A program made the position numbers and the translations under genes. DNA of 64,000 bases from NCBI RefSeq assembly GCF_051622035.1, contig NC_135367.1, positions 10,080,501 to 10,144,500 of the forward strand. Reading direction: 5' to 3'. Of this stretch, positions 48,911-59,922 are shown piece by piece (position 1 is the first letter of the stretch; every line of letters starts with the position of its first letter). The DNA comes from Arctopsyche grandis (lineage: Eukaryota > Arthropoda > Insecta > Trichoptera > Hydropsychidae). The notes under the pieces were generated by a model. The model worked only from the letters and a program-made list of their open reading frames with translations, ran no database searches and was not told where the DNA came from.

Positions 48911-49106
48911 ATATGACTAGTAAATAGTAATCTATGGGAACTAGTCTTATTGTGAAGGTCTTCTTCACCACCAGTCCGCCATGTATTGTAGACAGATTCG
49001 TCTGTGTTCGGTATTAATACAACTATATGTTGAATGTGGTATTTATTTGGTAATAACACGTATACACAAGTATGGTTAATTGTTGGTAAAAGTATGTCGT
49101 TCAGAG

Positions 49107-49351
49107 GTCTCTGGATGTGGTAGAGTGTCGCTGGCTCGGCATTCGGCTATGTCCGGCTAGTCTCTGGATACGGTAGAGTGTCGCTGGCTCGGCATTCGGC
49201 TATGTTCAGCAAGTCTCTGGATACGGCAGTGTGTTGCTGGCTCGTTGTTCGGCTATGTTCGGCTAGTCTCTGGATACGGTAGAGTGTCGCTGGCTCGGCA
49301 TTCGGCTATGTTCAGCAAGTCTCTGGATACGGCAGTGTGTTGCTGGCTCGG
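49107..49351. repeat. 53-bp minisatellite, about 4.6 units
   Basis: Units begin GTCTCTGGATACGG. Units 2 and 4, and 3 and 5, are nearly identical, so the recent step was a 106-bp dimer. Confidence 0.8.
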
Positions 49352-49436
49352 TCGGCTGGTTGATCTTCCAAGTCCGTGTAGTGAAGTGGTGGCTGGTCAG
49401 GAGCTGGATGTCGACTGGTCTGCTGCTGTGTGTCGA

Positions 49437-49500
49437 CGCTTGCTGCTGTGGGTCGACTCTTGCTGCTGTGGGTCGACTCCTGCTGCTGTGGGTCGACTGG
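49437..49500. repeat. 20-bp minisatellite, three units
   Basis: TGCTGCTGTGGGTCGACTCT-like unit, three copies in a row, inside the LTR-like sequence. Confidence 0.8.
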
Positions 49501-49619
49501 CGTTGTTTGGGTTGTACCTCCTTTTATAGTGTTTCTGGAATCGCCTGACCGATGGTGGTGGTTTGTTGATGCGTAAGAAAGGAATGCACTTTTGTCGAGG
49601 CGTAGAATTTTCTGGAACG

Positions 49620-50070
49620 CTTGATGGAAGTGGTTATTGATGCGTGCAAGCATTTAGTTGTTGATGCGTACAAGAGGAATTTGCTTTCGTCGAGGCGTAG
49701 TATTTTCTGGAATGCTTGATGAAAGTGGTCGTACGAGCTTTTAGTTGTTGATGCGTACAAGAGGAATTTGCTTTCGTCGAGGCGTAGTATTTTCTGGAAT
49801 GCTTGATGAAAGTGGTCGTACGAGCTTTTAGTTGTTGATGCGTACAAGAGGAATTTGCTTTCGTCGAGGCGTAGTATTTTCTGGAATGCTTGATGGAAGT
49901 GGTCGTACGAGCATTTAGTTGTTGATGCGTACAAGAGGAATTTGCTTTCGTCGAGGCGTAGTATTTTCTGGAATGCTTGATGGAAGTGGTCGTACGAGCA
50001 TTTAGTTGTTGATGCGTACAAGAGGAATTTGCTTTCGTCAAGGCGTAGTATTTTCTGGAATGCTTGATGC
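49620..50070. repeat. 87-bp minisatellite, five units
   Basis: Units start at 49657, 49744, 49831, 49918 and 50005 (GTTGTTGATGCGTACAAGAG) and are nearly identical. Because 87 is divisible by three, two minus-strand frames stay open through the array; this alone explains the repetitive 29-residue ORFs there. Confidence 0.85.
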
Positions 50071-50230
50071 TGTTCCGCTCGATGTATTTTGTTGTTGCGG
50101 AATATTCTCGAAGGTTTCGATGACGATGACGACGACGAGATTCCTACAAATCCATTTACCAAAAAAATTATGTCTTCTTTTTAAATATCTAGCTTTTTAC
50201 TAATTTAACCTCAAATTGCAATTGAAGATT

Positions 50231-50543
50231 GCATGATGTGGCGGCTCGCTTATACGACATGGTCGAGTTTGGTTGCCTTCCTGCGAGTGGGGACCAACCC
50301 GGCTGGGTTCGGAGAGCCGCTACTCACGTCGGGGTCACCAGTTATGGAGAGCAGGCGATTGATTGAAACGCGGTGTTCGGCTTCGGGAAACAATGTTTAT
50401 TGGTTCAGGTACAGCGAGTGTGGGAGACGAGAGAGGTGTTGTCGGTTGCGAGGTCCGAAGGGAAGAGATAGCTTCCCGTGACGCGCTGACCGCCCTCGGG
50501 GCGAAAACACCTCCGTTTACGGCCAGCCTTTGGGGTTGCCACA
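50231..50543. mobile_element. LTR-element fossil related to the TRIM-like family
   Basis: 50231-50325 matches the start of the TRIM-like LTR. It is followed by the inverse of TGGTGACCCCGACGTGAGTA, a retroelement primer-site motif. 50543-50345 on the minus strand looks like a short LTR (TGTGGCAACCCC ... CTCTCCA) containing AATAAA. Either a composite of two elements or one solo LTR with TGTGGC/GCCACA ends. No coding region; broken. Confidence 0.45.
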
Positions 50544-51370
50544 ATATATTTGGTCCTCCGTGTGAATATTCTAAATATTTATTTACATAACATGTCTCCA
50601 TATCAGTATATATATATTAAGTCGGCAGGGGAAATGTTATTATATGATTTAAATCGATGTAAAACTGTCTTCAAAATCTCTTGTTTTGTCACCTCGGCAG
50701 AGTTATTTGTATGGTTTCCACGTGTTGTATAACTCCAGATAGCAAAACACCAAAATTCTCTCTTTTACTTAATTTGGAAAATTTCGGACTTGTTGGGATG
50801 GTTTTGTTTGTAATATTTGGTATGGCATGAGGTAAGTTGTCTTAAGAAAATATATAAAATATTAAACACTTAAAAAAATCAATAAAATATATAAACTATT
50901 GTCCATCCGGTGTAGGATGACACGTTTTACATAAAAAAAAGGAAAATTAAATTAAAATACCGAAAAAAGTTTCAGGTTTTTCACCTCGTTTATTAAATAT
51001 AAAAGTTTTCACAAAAAATATAACAAAACAAAATATCCTCAAATTAAGTTATTGAATAAACCTATATAAAATTGATAGACAACAAAAAAAAACTGAACTT
51101 AACTAATTTACTAAAATTTTATTTGGTGTTATTAGTGCTTTTTAAAAATCACCTGATTTTAGTGACGAAATTTCCTGAAATAGAAAATACTCTTGTGTTT
51201 GGCAATGAAGTATGAGAGTTATATTTTTTTTAGGACATTTTTTGGTCTTTTGCCTTGAGGTTCTTCAAGAAACCTACCATGGTCTAGGTACCATGGTTCC
51301 CTACAATGAAACCAGACAGGTAGCAGAAGCAGTCGTCTCAGAATGGAGCGATCCGGTAGACCAAATGGCA
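50544..51370. other. AT-rich spacer, nothing recognised
   Basis: No gene, TIR pair or long repeat recognised. Confidence 0.4.
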
Positions 51371-51375
51371 TTCGA

Positions 51376-51840
51376 GCTTCACTCAAGCGTCAAAACATCT
51401 ATGGCATTGTTTTAATGGTGACCACTTGACCAATGGGCTCAACCTAGATGGATAGATACCAACTAGGTGTCCAGAGGATGCACAGTGGGAACAGTTAGGA
51501 TTTTCTTCCTTGCAATGATTCTTGGAATTACTGAAGTTGCAGCATCGTGAACATTTTAGGACGTTGAAAATACAATAAGTGATGGCGACGTTGAAAATAC
51601 ACGGTGGCAGGTAGGTCCTTTGCGAGAGCCAGCGAAGTACTGAATATAATGTCGTTTTTAAAATCTGCATCAAAATCTTCTTTCAATAGATTTATAATGG
51701 GATCTCTCTCAGGACATTTTTTTTTTTGGTATACCAATACTACAAGAGATGGAGATTTTGCAACAATTTCCGTATTCGCCACCACCATGTGTCTGGAGCC
51801 GGTGCTTGAAGCCGGTACTTCAGCGAACAGCGATGTTTGA
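51376..51840 (-). mobile_element. retroelement fossil: gag/ORF1-like fragment with zinc knuckles
   Basis: The minus strand encodes a cysteine-rich knuckle pair (CSRCCNFSNSKNHC then CSHCASSGH), as in LTR-element gag or LINE ORF1. Plus-strand text at 51388-51434 (CAAAACATCT, ATGGTGACCACTTG) recurs at 56180-56221 next to an LTR-like sequence. Family not resolved; broken. Confidence 0.4.
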
Positions 51841-51849
51841 GAGGGTCAT

Positions 51850-53060
51850 GATTCGAACTTGCCTGCGATTTCTTGTGAAATTAAATCAACAAGTTCTTGC
51901 ACTGATTCTTTGATAGTTTTTGCCTTAATAGTATTCAAAATGTTACCGCCTGATAAAATATCTTTTTTTGGTGCACTTTAGCTTCTTCTAAATTCGTCAT
52001 GATAATATATGCTTTCAGTTAATAATAACAAATTAAAACACTTAGTAATGTTGTAAATTTGAATAAATTCACACGATAATTACGACACATGTTCGCATGC
52101 GGCCGATAAACAAATCAAACTGGTCTTGTTTATGACTACCAGAGCTGTAGCTATGTTTTTGGCACCTTTTTCTTTATCTGAAACCATAAATCTGTCTAGA
52201 CTAGTAACCTATTACATTATTAACAACTTAACTATCAATTATTATAGATAGAAAAAAAGTAAAGACGAATTTTACGTGAATTTGGCGTTAGCAAAGTCTG
52301 TTATTCTATGTATTATCAAAATTTATATTACTTTCTAATTTAATTTCTATTGATAATATACTTTGATAATCGCTCTTGACTGCTGGTCGATCTCATATAA
52401 TTTTTAAGTATTTTTAGTTTACTAAAACTCCTCTCCGTCAAAACCTATTTGTCTTTCTATTTATATCTTATTTTTTCTCCTATTTATCGCAGACACTGTG
52501 ATAAATATAAGTATCGCTAATTCATTATTGGGATAGGATTCTTGTAAATCGAATCTACCCAGTATATTTAATTACCAATGTGATACATTTTCCTGGGATC
52601 TTTATCTTCGCAAAAAGTTTATAATTGTTGTTTTAAACATTTAAAATTCATTTAGAATTTGATCACAATCTATTTCCAAGTATTTTTTGAGAAAGTTTTA
52701 TGCCTATTTTTCTAAATTTTGTTCAGATAAAGTCAGTAAGCCCTCACCAGTTAAAAAATAAAATTATTTTTCGACTCTTTGAATGCATTGAAATCTTTCT
52801 TGTTATTTGTTATTGCATTTCTTTCTTGTTATTGCATTACAATATTATCAATGATATTTTAACATGTATTTTTCACTAAATTTTAAAGTTCTTCGGCCAA
52901 TTCATCTGACATTTTTTATGTATAGAGTTTATCAAACAATTTTTTCGATTAGTTTAGATAACTATTTTCTCGAAATATGATAAAAAAAAATGTGTTTGGA
53001 AGCTTCCAAAAATTTCGTTTTCATTCGTTCGGTCAATTTCTCAGAACTCACAAGTATCAA
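51850..53060. other. AT-rich spacer, nothing recognised
   Basis: Low-complexity AT-rich sequence with no supported gene or complete element. Confidence 0.4.
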
Positions 53061-53063
53061 AAG

Positions 53064-53305
53064 TATACGAAATGCCGGGAACGAAGCGTCAGTAAATGAG
53101 ATATCGGTGAACGGACGGTCAGTGAAAGAGATGACCGTATACGAAATGCCGGAAGCGAAGCGTCAGTAAATGAGATATCGGTGAACGAAGGATCATTAAA
53201 AGAGATTGCCGTATACGAGGCGCCGGGAGCGAAGCGTCAGTGAAAGAGATTTCGATCAACGAAGGGTCGGTGAAAGAGATGGCCGTATACGAAATGCCGG
53301 GAGTG
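53064..53305. repeat. about 84-bp minisatellite 3' of ZNF-C
   Basis: Three units read GAAATGCCGGGAACGAAGCG, then CAGTAAATGAGATATCGGTG, then a GTGAAAGAGAT-GCCGTATAC block. It ends about 85 bp beyond the ZNF-C stop. Confidence 0.75.
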
Positions 53306-53390
53306 AGCAACTGTGAACGAGTTGTCAGGTAACCGTTGCCAATATGAGTTCTCTAGTTTGTCACAAAAAGATACTTAATACTGTATAATT

Positions 53391-55107
53391 TTAAGCACGC
53401 TTTCCAATATTAAGGTTTTTCTCTGTATGAATTTTCATATGTTTTACAAGATTCGATTTTACAGTAAATGATTTGAAACAGATTTCGCATTGGTAAGGCT
53501 TTTCCCCAGTGTGAGTTCTCATATGATCCCTCAGCGGTGATTTTAGAGCATATGATTTAAAGCAGATATTGCACTGGTGCGGTTTTTCCTGTGTGTGAGT
53601 TTTTATATGAGTCTCAAGCACCCTACTTAAGTCAAATGTTTTGAAACAAATATCGCATTGGTAGGGTTTTTTCTGCGAGTGACTTTCCAAATGGAAATGA
53701 AGAGCGGACTTTTTAACAAAAGATTTCAGACAGATTTCACATTGATGAGGTTTTTCTCCAGTGTGAGTTATCATGTGTTTCTGAAGGACAGATTTATAAG
53801 GAAAGAATTTAGAGCACACGTCACACTTGTGAGGTTTATCCAAAGTGTGAGTTTTCATGTGTATCGACAAGCCAGAACTGCTTATAAATGATTTCATACA
53901 TATCTTACATTGATAGGGTTTTTCGCCAGAGTGAGTTCTCAAATGTGACACAAGTGATGATTTATTATTAAATGATTTTGAGCACACTTCACATTGATAC
54001 GGCTTTTCTCCAGTGTGAATTCTCGTATGTTTTACAAGAGAAGATTTTAAAGTAAATGAATTGAGACAGATTTTGCATTGGTAAGGCTTTTCCCCAGTGT
54101 GAGTTCTCATATGATCCTTCAGCGATGCTTTTATAGTAAATGGCCTCAAACAGATTTGGCAGTGGTGAAGCTTTTCTCTAGTGTGAATTCTAGTATGAAC
54201 CTTCAGCGATGATTTTGAAGCAAATTCTTTAAAGCAGATACTACACTCTTGCGGTTTTTCTTGACATTCATCCACACAGTGAATTTTCAAGTGTTTCCTC
54301 AAGTTCGAATTCTGCATAAATGATTTTAAACATATTCTACATTTATAAGGTTTTTCCCCAGAGTGAATTCTCATATGTCTCACAAGGGTAGAGTTTAAAC
54401 TAAACGATTTAAAACATGTGTCACATTGATGAGATGCTTTATCCTCCTTACTTTTCTTTTTGAGTATCTGTAAAGTAGAACAAGGGTTATGTATCTTTAA
54501 AATGGTGTAATATTTTATACTATTGAGCATAACATTACCAGTTCAATTTTATCTAATTTTGAATTTTTATTTGCGAAGGCACCGGAATTCAATTTATTTT
54601 CTTCATTACTAAGAGTATCACAAATATTCGACGATGAGTGTTTGGCAGCATATTCATCTTCCCATATTAAATCATCCAATATAATTTCTTCTTGTTTTAT
54701 GTCCAAACTCTTGGTTAGCCTCAGTTTCACCGTTTCGGCGCTTTGGATGCAATTTTTTTTAAAACTGCTTAACAAATTAAGGTTGTTTTTACACGAAATG
54801 CATATCACTTCTGGCAGCTCGTCGCCTTTCTCAACCTGAAAAATAATGAATTTTGGAAATGAGTTATAGAACGATAATGATAAGACATGGTAATAGCAAC
54901 CAGTCCTATATTGGCAGGTGAGACGTAGGTTGATCTTCTTGGCAAATATTGGTCAAATATGAGAAAACTAAGCTGTAATTATAAGTAAATGAAACCGACC
55001 TGGAGCTGACAGCATGTCGAAATATATTGCTTCAAAGGTTCGGGGCTGTCAAAGATGGAGACATTAGATCCATCTGGTGCTGAGCAGAGACATAGCCGAC
55101 ACGCCAT
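53391..55107 (-). CDS. ZNF-C: ZAD plus 12 C2H2 zinc-finger protein
   Basis: Seen: exons 55107-55000, 54835-54539 and 54467-53391, all phase 0, 493 aa. ZAD cysteines C3/C6 (MACRLCLC) and C48/C51 (GDELPEVICISC). The linker keeps IKQEEIILDDLIWEDE. Twelve fingers run from about residue 148 to 482. Fingers 2 and 3 are separated by a longer non-standard linker (CVDECQEKPQ) that may break the array into two binding units. The tail TEKNLNIGKRA resembles ZNF-D (TEKNFTNVKCA), so C and D are the closest pair. The exon 3 acceptor is placed at TTTACAG|ATACTC, matching ZNF-D; the open frame upstream of it is intron. Predicted nuclear regulator, target unknown. Confidence 0.92.
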
Positions 55108-55193
55108 CGTTAGCTGATATTGTCAATTTCATTCGATACCAAAACTATGTCAAATTACAAAGAAACGCTGCCATCACTCTGACAGCTTGTCAC

Positions 55194-55205
55194 TTTGACG
55201 TTTGA
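55194..55205. promoter_or_regulatory. TTTGACGTTTGA motif upstream of ZNF-C
   Basis: 87-98 bp upstream of the ATG, in the same extended context as upstream of ZNF-B (preceded by GTCAC, followed by TTAAATGAAA). Confidence 0.45.
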
Positions 55206-55412
55206 TTAAATGAAACTCAATTTACAGCCAGGCTTTTGATGGGAAAATTGCGGCTCTAAATAATTCATGGTGTTGCTTATTGCAGTTACTATAATATAAC
55301 TACAAATAGTTGGCTATTTGCCGCTACTTTACCTCTTTTGTGTCAATACCCAATTTTTATTAAACTTCTCAACCGTTTAGTGATTACGCTTTTGAAATTG
55401 TCATGGCTATGC

Positions 55413-55573
55413 GGCAAACGGATTATTTCGCACATTGAGATTGCACACCCGACAATTGTTACCACGAAACTACGGAATATCTGGTACTCGAGTTTTCGTT
55501 AGTGTGGCTAGCTCTCGGTGGATGGAATTTCGGGTGCCAGATGTTTCGCTTTTTGCGGAATAATCGCCGAACC
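55413..55573. mobile_element. Mutator-type MITE, diverged copy
   Basis: Starts GGCAAACGGATTATTTCGCA and ends GGAATAATCGCCGAACC, which are inverted versions of each other. Related to type C (shared GAACTCGAGT-like and GTAACAATTGTC blocks on the minus strand). No matching target duplication. Confidence 0.55.
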
Positions 55574-55586
55574 ATTGTGAGATAGC

Positions 55587-56210
55587 CTTGTAGGAATATA
55601 GTACAACTTGTGCTATTACGAATCAAAACCAGTGATCTCATCATCGATCCTGTACAAACATGCATAACGCAAGGCCAACGTCCCCTTCGACCATTCCAGA
55701 AGAAAGAGTTCATCGCTCGATAGTAAAACGAACGAAACCCAACAGTGATGTCATCAGGAAACTAACACGTGTCCTGAAAAGTCGTTTACGCGTGGCATAA
55801 CCGCATTCTTAATCGAACGACGTCCTGGCGCTGACCCCACAGCTATAAAGCACGCGCCTCGAAAATAGGTCAACACGTATCTCTAACACACGTAACCTGG
55901 AAACGAAGACAAAGCATCTGCACGCGGCACGCTTCAAGCCAGAACGTATATAAAGCGACGCACCAGCTCCCAACACCAGAGTGAACCTCTGGAGTTCAAC
56001 CAGCTCACTTCTCCGAAGCTCAACCTCTTCGTACATACAATAATCATTGTAACAATTGAACAAAAAATAAACGATGCTCTTTCAAACTCAACTGAGTTTC
56101 CATAGGCCGGGAAACTGTCGAAACCTTTACCCCGTCCTATAGCGTCTCCTTTGTGCAAGCTTCATTCAAACATTTTCTACGCCAAAACATCTGTGGCAGT
56201 TTTTTAATGG
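55587..56210 (+). mobile_element. LTR-like fossil
   Basis: Contains two TATA-like boxes (CTATAAAGC at 55840, GTATATAAAGC at 55944) and AATAAA near 56066, then TGGTGACCACTTGG at 56207, primer-site-like. It may begin at TGTAGGAATATAG (55588). Family and exact ends are uncertain; no coding region follows, so it is broken or solo. Confidence 0.4.
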
Positions 56211-56404
56211 TGACCACTTGGTAATTTATACACATAGATATTCTCAACGTTTTGCGTGTGCAATACACTATCATTTGGATCCACAAAGTTGCCTTGGTGA
56301 ACCACAAACAAATGCGTGTATATTCCCGTTTACCGTTCCATTGGGGCCTTCGATACAGTCAATATTACTTACAATATCATCCGTATCCAGCTCCCATGTG
56401 TATT

Positions 56405-57060
56405 GGCTAGTGGATCTTTACGTTTCACTTACAATTACAATTCAGGAAAAAGTTTGCCTCTTAGGGGCCGTTCAAGTATTACGTAAGAACTATAGGGGGG
56501 CGGGGGGGGGGGGGTCTTTGCTTTGCTTATTTTTGATGACATGGGGGGGTGGGGGGGTCGAGATGGTGATTACGTCAGCAGTAGTTATTTTTTTTTACAC
56601 ATTGGCAACCCACATATTGTCTATGCTTGAAAACCAAACATATATTCGGGGATTCCCACAAATAATGAATATGCATATAGGTACCAATGTTTACGTAAGC
56701 ATGGGAAGGGGGGGAAAGAGCTTTACTTACTTTTGCTGACAAGGGGAGGAGGGGGTAAATAATTGTAATAAATCTGCTTACGTAATACTTGAACGGCCCC
56801 TTATCCGATCGTTTTCATACTTTGCCATATTGCTCATTTTGGTCATCAATATAAGTAAATGGATCCTCCGCCATTACAATACAGATAAAATATCGTTTAA
56901 GAAGTTTTTCAAGTCCGAACATTTTTAATCTCGGTGACAGTTGGTAGTCATTAATTTTATACATAGATGGCGGTAGTAAAAAAAAATCATTGGTGTTTTT
57001 ATTCAAAATAATAATTTTATATACAAATTATAGAAGAGGTATGTTTTTAAAAAACTTTTT
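56405..57060. repeat. interspersed repeat shared with the interior of the hAT at 47.7 kb
   Basis: TTTACGTTTCACTTACAATT, TTATCCGATCGTTTTCATAC and ATACATAGATGGCGGT blocks match 47660-47960 in order. Interrupted by the element at 56464-56800. The last part (GGTGTTTTTATT...ATATACAAAT) also occurs at 59705-59755. Confidence 0.65.
56464..56800. mobile_element. 337-bp TIR MITE with TTA target duplication
   Basis: Perfect inverted ends GGGGCCGTTCAAGTATTACG. TTA on both sides (56461-56463, 56801-56803). Contains long G runs. The uninterrupted site CCTCTTATCCGATCG is present at 47711-47725. TTA duplications suggest a Harbinger- or Phis-type element. Confidence 0.8.
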
Positions 57061-57239
57061 TTTATTATTAATATTATAAAAAGTCTTTTGTCTTTATATC
57101 ATCAAATACAACTTGAAGTAGTAAGTACAATTTAAAATATCTCATTTAAATGTTTGGTTTTTTTATATAATAAATTGTAGCATGTTGGATGATTTTCATT
57201 ATTTTTATAGATGGGATCAAAGCCGGTATTATCCGTGAC

Positions 57240-57450
57240 AAAAAAGGCGAGTATTTTGGGTCATTTAAAATCGGGAACACTCGTGAAGTCATTATCAGGC
57301 GTAGTTGGCAATTCCTCTTCTTCACTGTCGGTATCGTCATGGTAAGAGCTAATGTTCACATGATCACAATCGTCTGATTCGTCACTGCTGTATTAATATT
57401 CTTCATCTGAATCCTGGGCTTCTGCTAGTAGACGAATTTCTTACACCATT
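57240..57450 (-). pseudogene. possible piggyBac transposase N-terminal remnant
   Basis: The minus strand reads RLLAEAQDSDEEY, stop, YSSDESDDCDHVN, DDTDSEEEELPTTPDNDF. A Ser/Asp/Glu-rich start is typical of piggyBac transposases but is not specific. No catalytic part is present. Confidence 0.3.
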
Positions 57451-57737
57451 CAATGGTCGACACATCTTTATATATTTCTAAAAATAATAATATAAGACAA
57501 AAATAAAAATATGTAATACACACAATTCATGCTAATATATAAATAAATAAAATATTATAATATATACCTCAGCTCATTAAAGGCAGCAGAAAGCTATGAA
57601 AACAGACATAAGTACAGCTCAGGAAAGCCCAATGGTCACTGATTTGCGTACGGCTGCTGTGGCCGGTAGAAGTGAATTACCAAGGATTTTTGTAAAAACC
57701 CAAATAAGGCGACTACTAAAAGATTTTTCCATTATAC

Positions 57738-57743
57738 TTTATT
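57738..57743 (-). terminator. poly(A) signal of ZNF-D
   Basis: AATAAA on the minus strand, 47 bp past the ZNF-D stop codon. Confidence 0.6.
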
Positions 57744-57789
57744 CTGAGAATAAATATTATTATTTAATAAAAATGCACATGGTCAATGG

Positions 57790-59428
57790 CTAAGCACACT
57801 TTACATTAGTAAAGTTTTTCTCAGTGTGAATTTTCATATGTTTTTTCAGATTTGATTTTAAATTAAATGATTTTAAGCAAATTTCGCATTGGTACGATTT
57901 TTCCTGTGAGTGAGTTTCCAAATGTAAAAGAAGGGCAGACTTTTTAGTAAATGATTTAAAACAGATTTCGCATAGGAGAGGTTTTTCTCCCGTGTGAGTT
58001 CTCTTATGTTTCAAAAGGAGAGATTTATAAGGAAATAATTTTAAACAAACGTCACATTTGTGAGGTTTATCCAAAGTGTGAGTTTTCAAGTGTGCCGACA
58101 AGTTCGAACTGCGATTATATGATTTTAAACATATCTCACATTGATAGGGTTTTTCGCCAGAGTGAATTCTCATGTGTGACCCAACTGTAGATTTACTATT
58201 AAATGATTTTAAGCACACTTTGCATTGATAAGGCTTTTCTCCAGTGTGAGTTCTCATATGTTTCACGAGATTGGATTTTAAAGTGAACGACTTGAAACAG
58301 ACTTCGCATTGGTAAGGCTTTTCCCCAGTGTGAGTTCTCGTATGGTCCTTCAGCGATGATTTTTTAGTAAATGATTTATAGCAGATACTACACCGGTGCG
58401 GTTTTTCCTGTGTATGAGTTTCCAAATGTAAAACAAGGGCAGATTTTTTAATAAATGATTTAAAACAGATATCACATTGGTGCGGTTTTTCTCCAGTGTG
58501 AGTTCTCATATGTTTTAGAAGGACAGATTTATAAGGAAATAATTTTAAACAAACGTCACATTTGTGAGGTTTTCCCTCAGAGTGAATTATCATATGTGAC
58601 CTAACTGATAATTTAGTTTTGAACGATTTTGAACAAATATCGCATTTATGAGGTTTTTCCCCAGAGTGAGCTCTCATATGTCTCACAAGGGTGGATTTAA
58701 AACTAAATAATTTAAAACAGGTGTCACATTTGTGGAATTTCCCCCCGGATTTGTATGCTTTATCCTCGTTACTTTTTTTGCGCATCTGTAAAATAAAAAA
58801 CGAGGGTTTTGTATTTTTTAAATTGTATAATATTTTATACTATTGAGCCGTTGTATTACCAGTTCAACTTTATCTACTATTGGATTGGTCTTTTTGGAGT
58901 CACCGATATTCAATTTATTTTCTTCATTATTACTTAGAGTATCACAAATATTCGGAGATGAATGATTGGTGGAAAATTCATCTTCCCATATTAAATCATC
59001 CAATATAATTTCTTCCTGTTTGATGTCCAAACTCTTGGTTAGCCTCAGTCTCACCATTTCATCGTTTTGGATACATTTATTTTTAAAACTGCTAAACAAA
59101 TTAAGATTGTTTTTACACGAAATGCATATTACTTCTGGCAGCTCGTCGCCTTTCTCAACCTTAAAAATAATAAATTTTGGGAATGAGTTATAGAACGATA
59201 ATGATAAGACATGGTAATAGCAATCAGTCCTATCCTGACGAGATAGAAGTATATTGATCAAGTAGGCGAATACTGGTCAAATATGAGAAAACTAAACAAT
59301 AACTAAAAGAAACCAACTTGGAGATGACAACAGGTTGAAATGTGATGCACTAAGGGTTCAAGATTGTCAAAGATGGAGACAAAAGACACAGCCGGTGCTG
59401 AGCAGAGACAAAGCCGACACGCCATCAT
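57790..59428 (-). CDS. ZNF-D: ZAD plus 11 C2H2 zinc-finger protein
   Basis: Seen: exons 59428-59318, 59159-58860 and 58785-57790, all phase 0, 468 aa. ZAD cysteines C4/C7 and C49/C52 (GDELPEVICISC). Linker with IKQEEIILDDLIWEDE. Eleven fingers from about residue 155 to 457. The exon 1 donor (CAA|GTTGG) is weaker than its paralogs' CAG|GTCGG but in the same place. Fingers 3-4 (LFPYKS..., KKSALVLHLETH) are repeated as 9-10 (LFPYKS..., KKSALLLHLETH), an internal duplication of a finger module. An ATG opens exon 3 (58785), so a shorter ZAD-less product from an alternative start is conceivable but unsupported. Role: predicted nuclear ZAD-ZNF regulator. Confidence 0.92.
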
Positions 59429-59490
59429 TCGTTGATCATGGTAATAGTTTCATTCGGTAGCGAATTATGTCTTTGTCGGCGACATGTCAC

Positions 59491-59501
59491 TTTGACGTTT
59501 G
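59491..59501. promoter_or_regulatory. TTTGACGTTTG motif upstream of ZNF-D
   Basis: 63-73 bp upstream of the ATG, preceded by GTCAC as in ZNF-B and ZNF-C; the twelfth base differs and the downstream context has diverged. Confidence 0.4.
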
Positions 59502-59543
59502 GGTTTGACACGGTGCAAGTAACTTGGATGAGTAGCATGGACG

Positions 59544-59690
59544 GGTAAACGGAATCTAGTCATATGTGAACCAGTCACAGGACAACCGGTCGCTCTAGAT
59601 CGGTCACACGTGATCACCCGTCACACTAAAACTGGTCACGAGAAAACTGGTCACACCCTAAAATTGGTCAATCAATTTTCTCGTGATAGA
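59544..59690. mobile_element. Mutator-type MITE (type D), one-sided fragment
   Basis: Begins GGTAAACGGAATCTAGTCAT and keeps one arm of the palindrome (GGACAACCGGTCGCTCTAGA). It ends in a different repeat (59695-59760), about 115 bp upstream of the ZNF-D ATG. Confidence 0.55.
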
Positions 59691-59922
59691 TTTGGCGGTA
59701 GTAAAAACAATTATTGGTGTTTTTATTAAAAATAATAATTTTATATACAAATCATTACATATTGTTCGTTCAGCAAATGGAGAAAATTAGACAGTGTTAG
59801 TAGCTACCGGTTGACTGCAAGGTATGCGTTACGCAAATACATATATTAATTTTTAAAGAGTTCTCGAAAATGAAACAAAAGTAGCTTTTTTTTTCTGGAT
59901 TTATTGCATTTTATAAATAACA

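Larger units (their letters stand above)
48987..50148 (-). repeat. LTR-like fossil with three internal tandem arrays
   Basis: On the minus strand it begins TGTAGGAATC and ends GTCTACA (TGTAG/CTACA inverted ends), with a TATA box (CTATAAAAGG) near 49527 and AATAAA at 49047-49042, as an LTR promoter and poly(A) site would sit. No matching target duplication or partner LTR is seen. Family unknown; no coding region, so it is a broken remnant. The boundaries are inferred. Confidence 0.45.

Noticed and set aside
49620-50070. CRISPR-like regular repeats
   Set aside because: The units are contiguous without spacers, and the genome is eukaryotic.
49524-50162. 212-aa minus-strand ORF with five 29-residue repeats, and a second repetitive ORF in another frame
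   Set aside because: The 87-bp unit is a multiple of three, so several frames stay open; no domain, and both frames cannot be genes.
54468-54530. N-terminal extension of the ZNF-C finger exon (MLNSIKYYTI...)
   Set aside because: It is intron sequence read through; the acceptor TTTACAG at 54468 matches the other paralogs.
56218-56739. 173-aa plus-strand ORF
   Set aside because: It crosses an LTR-like end, a repeat and the G-run MITE; a composite chance frame.
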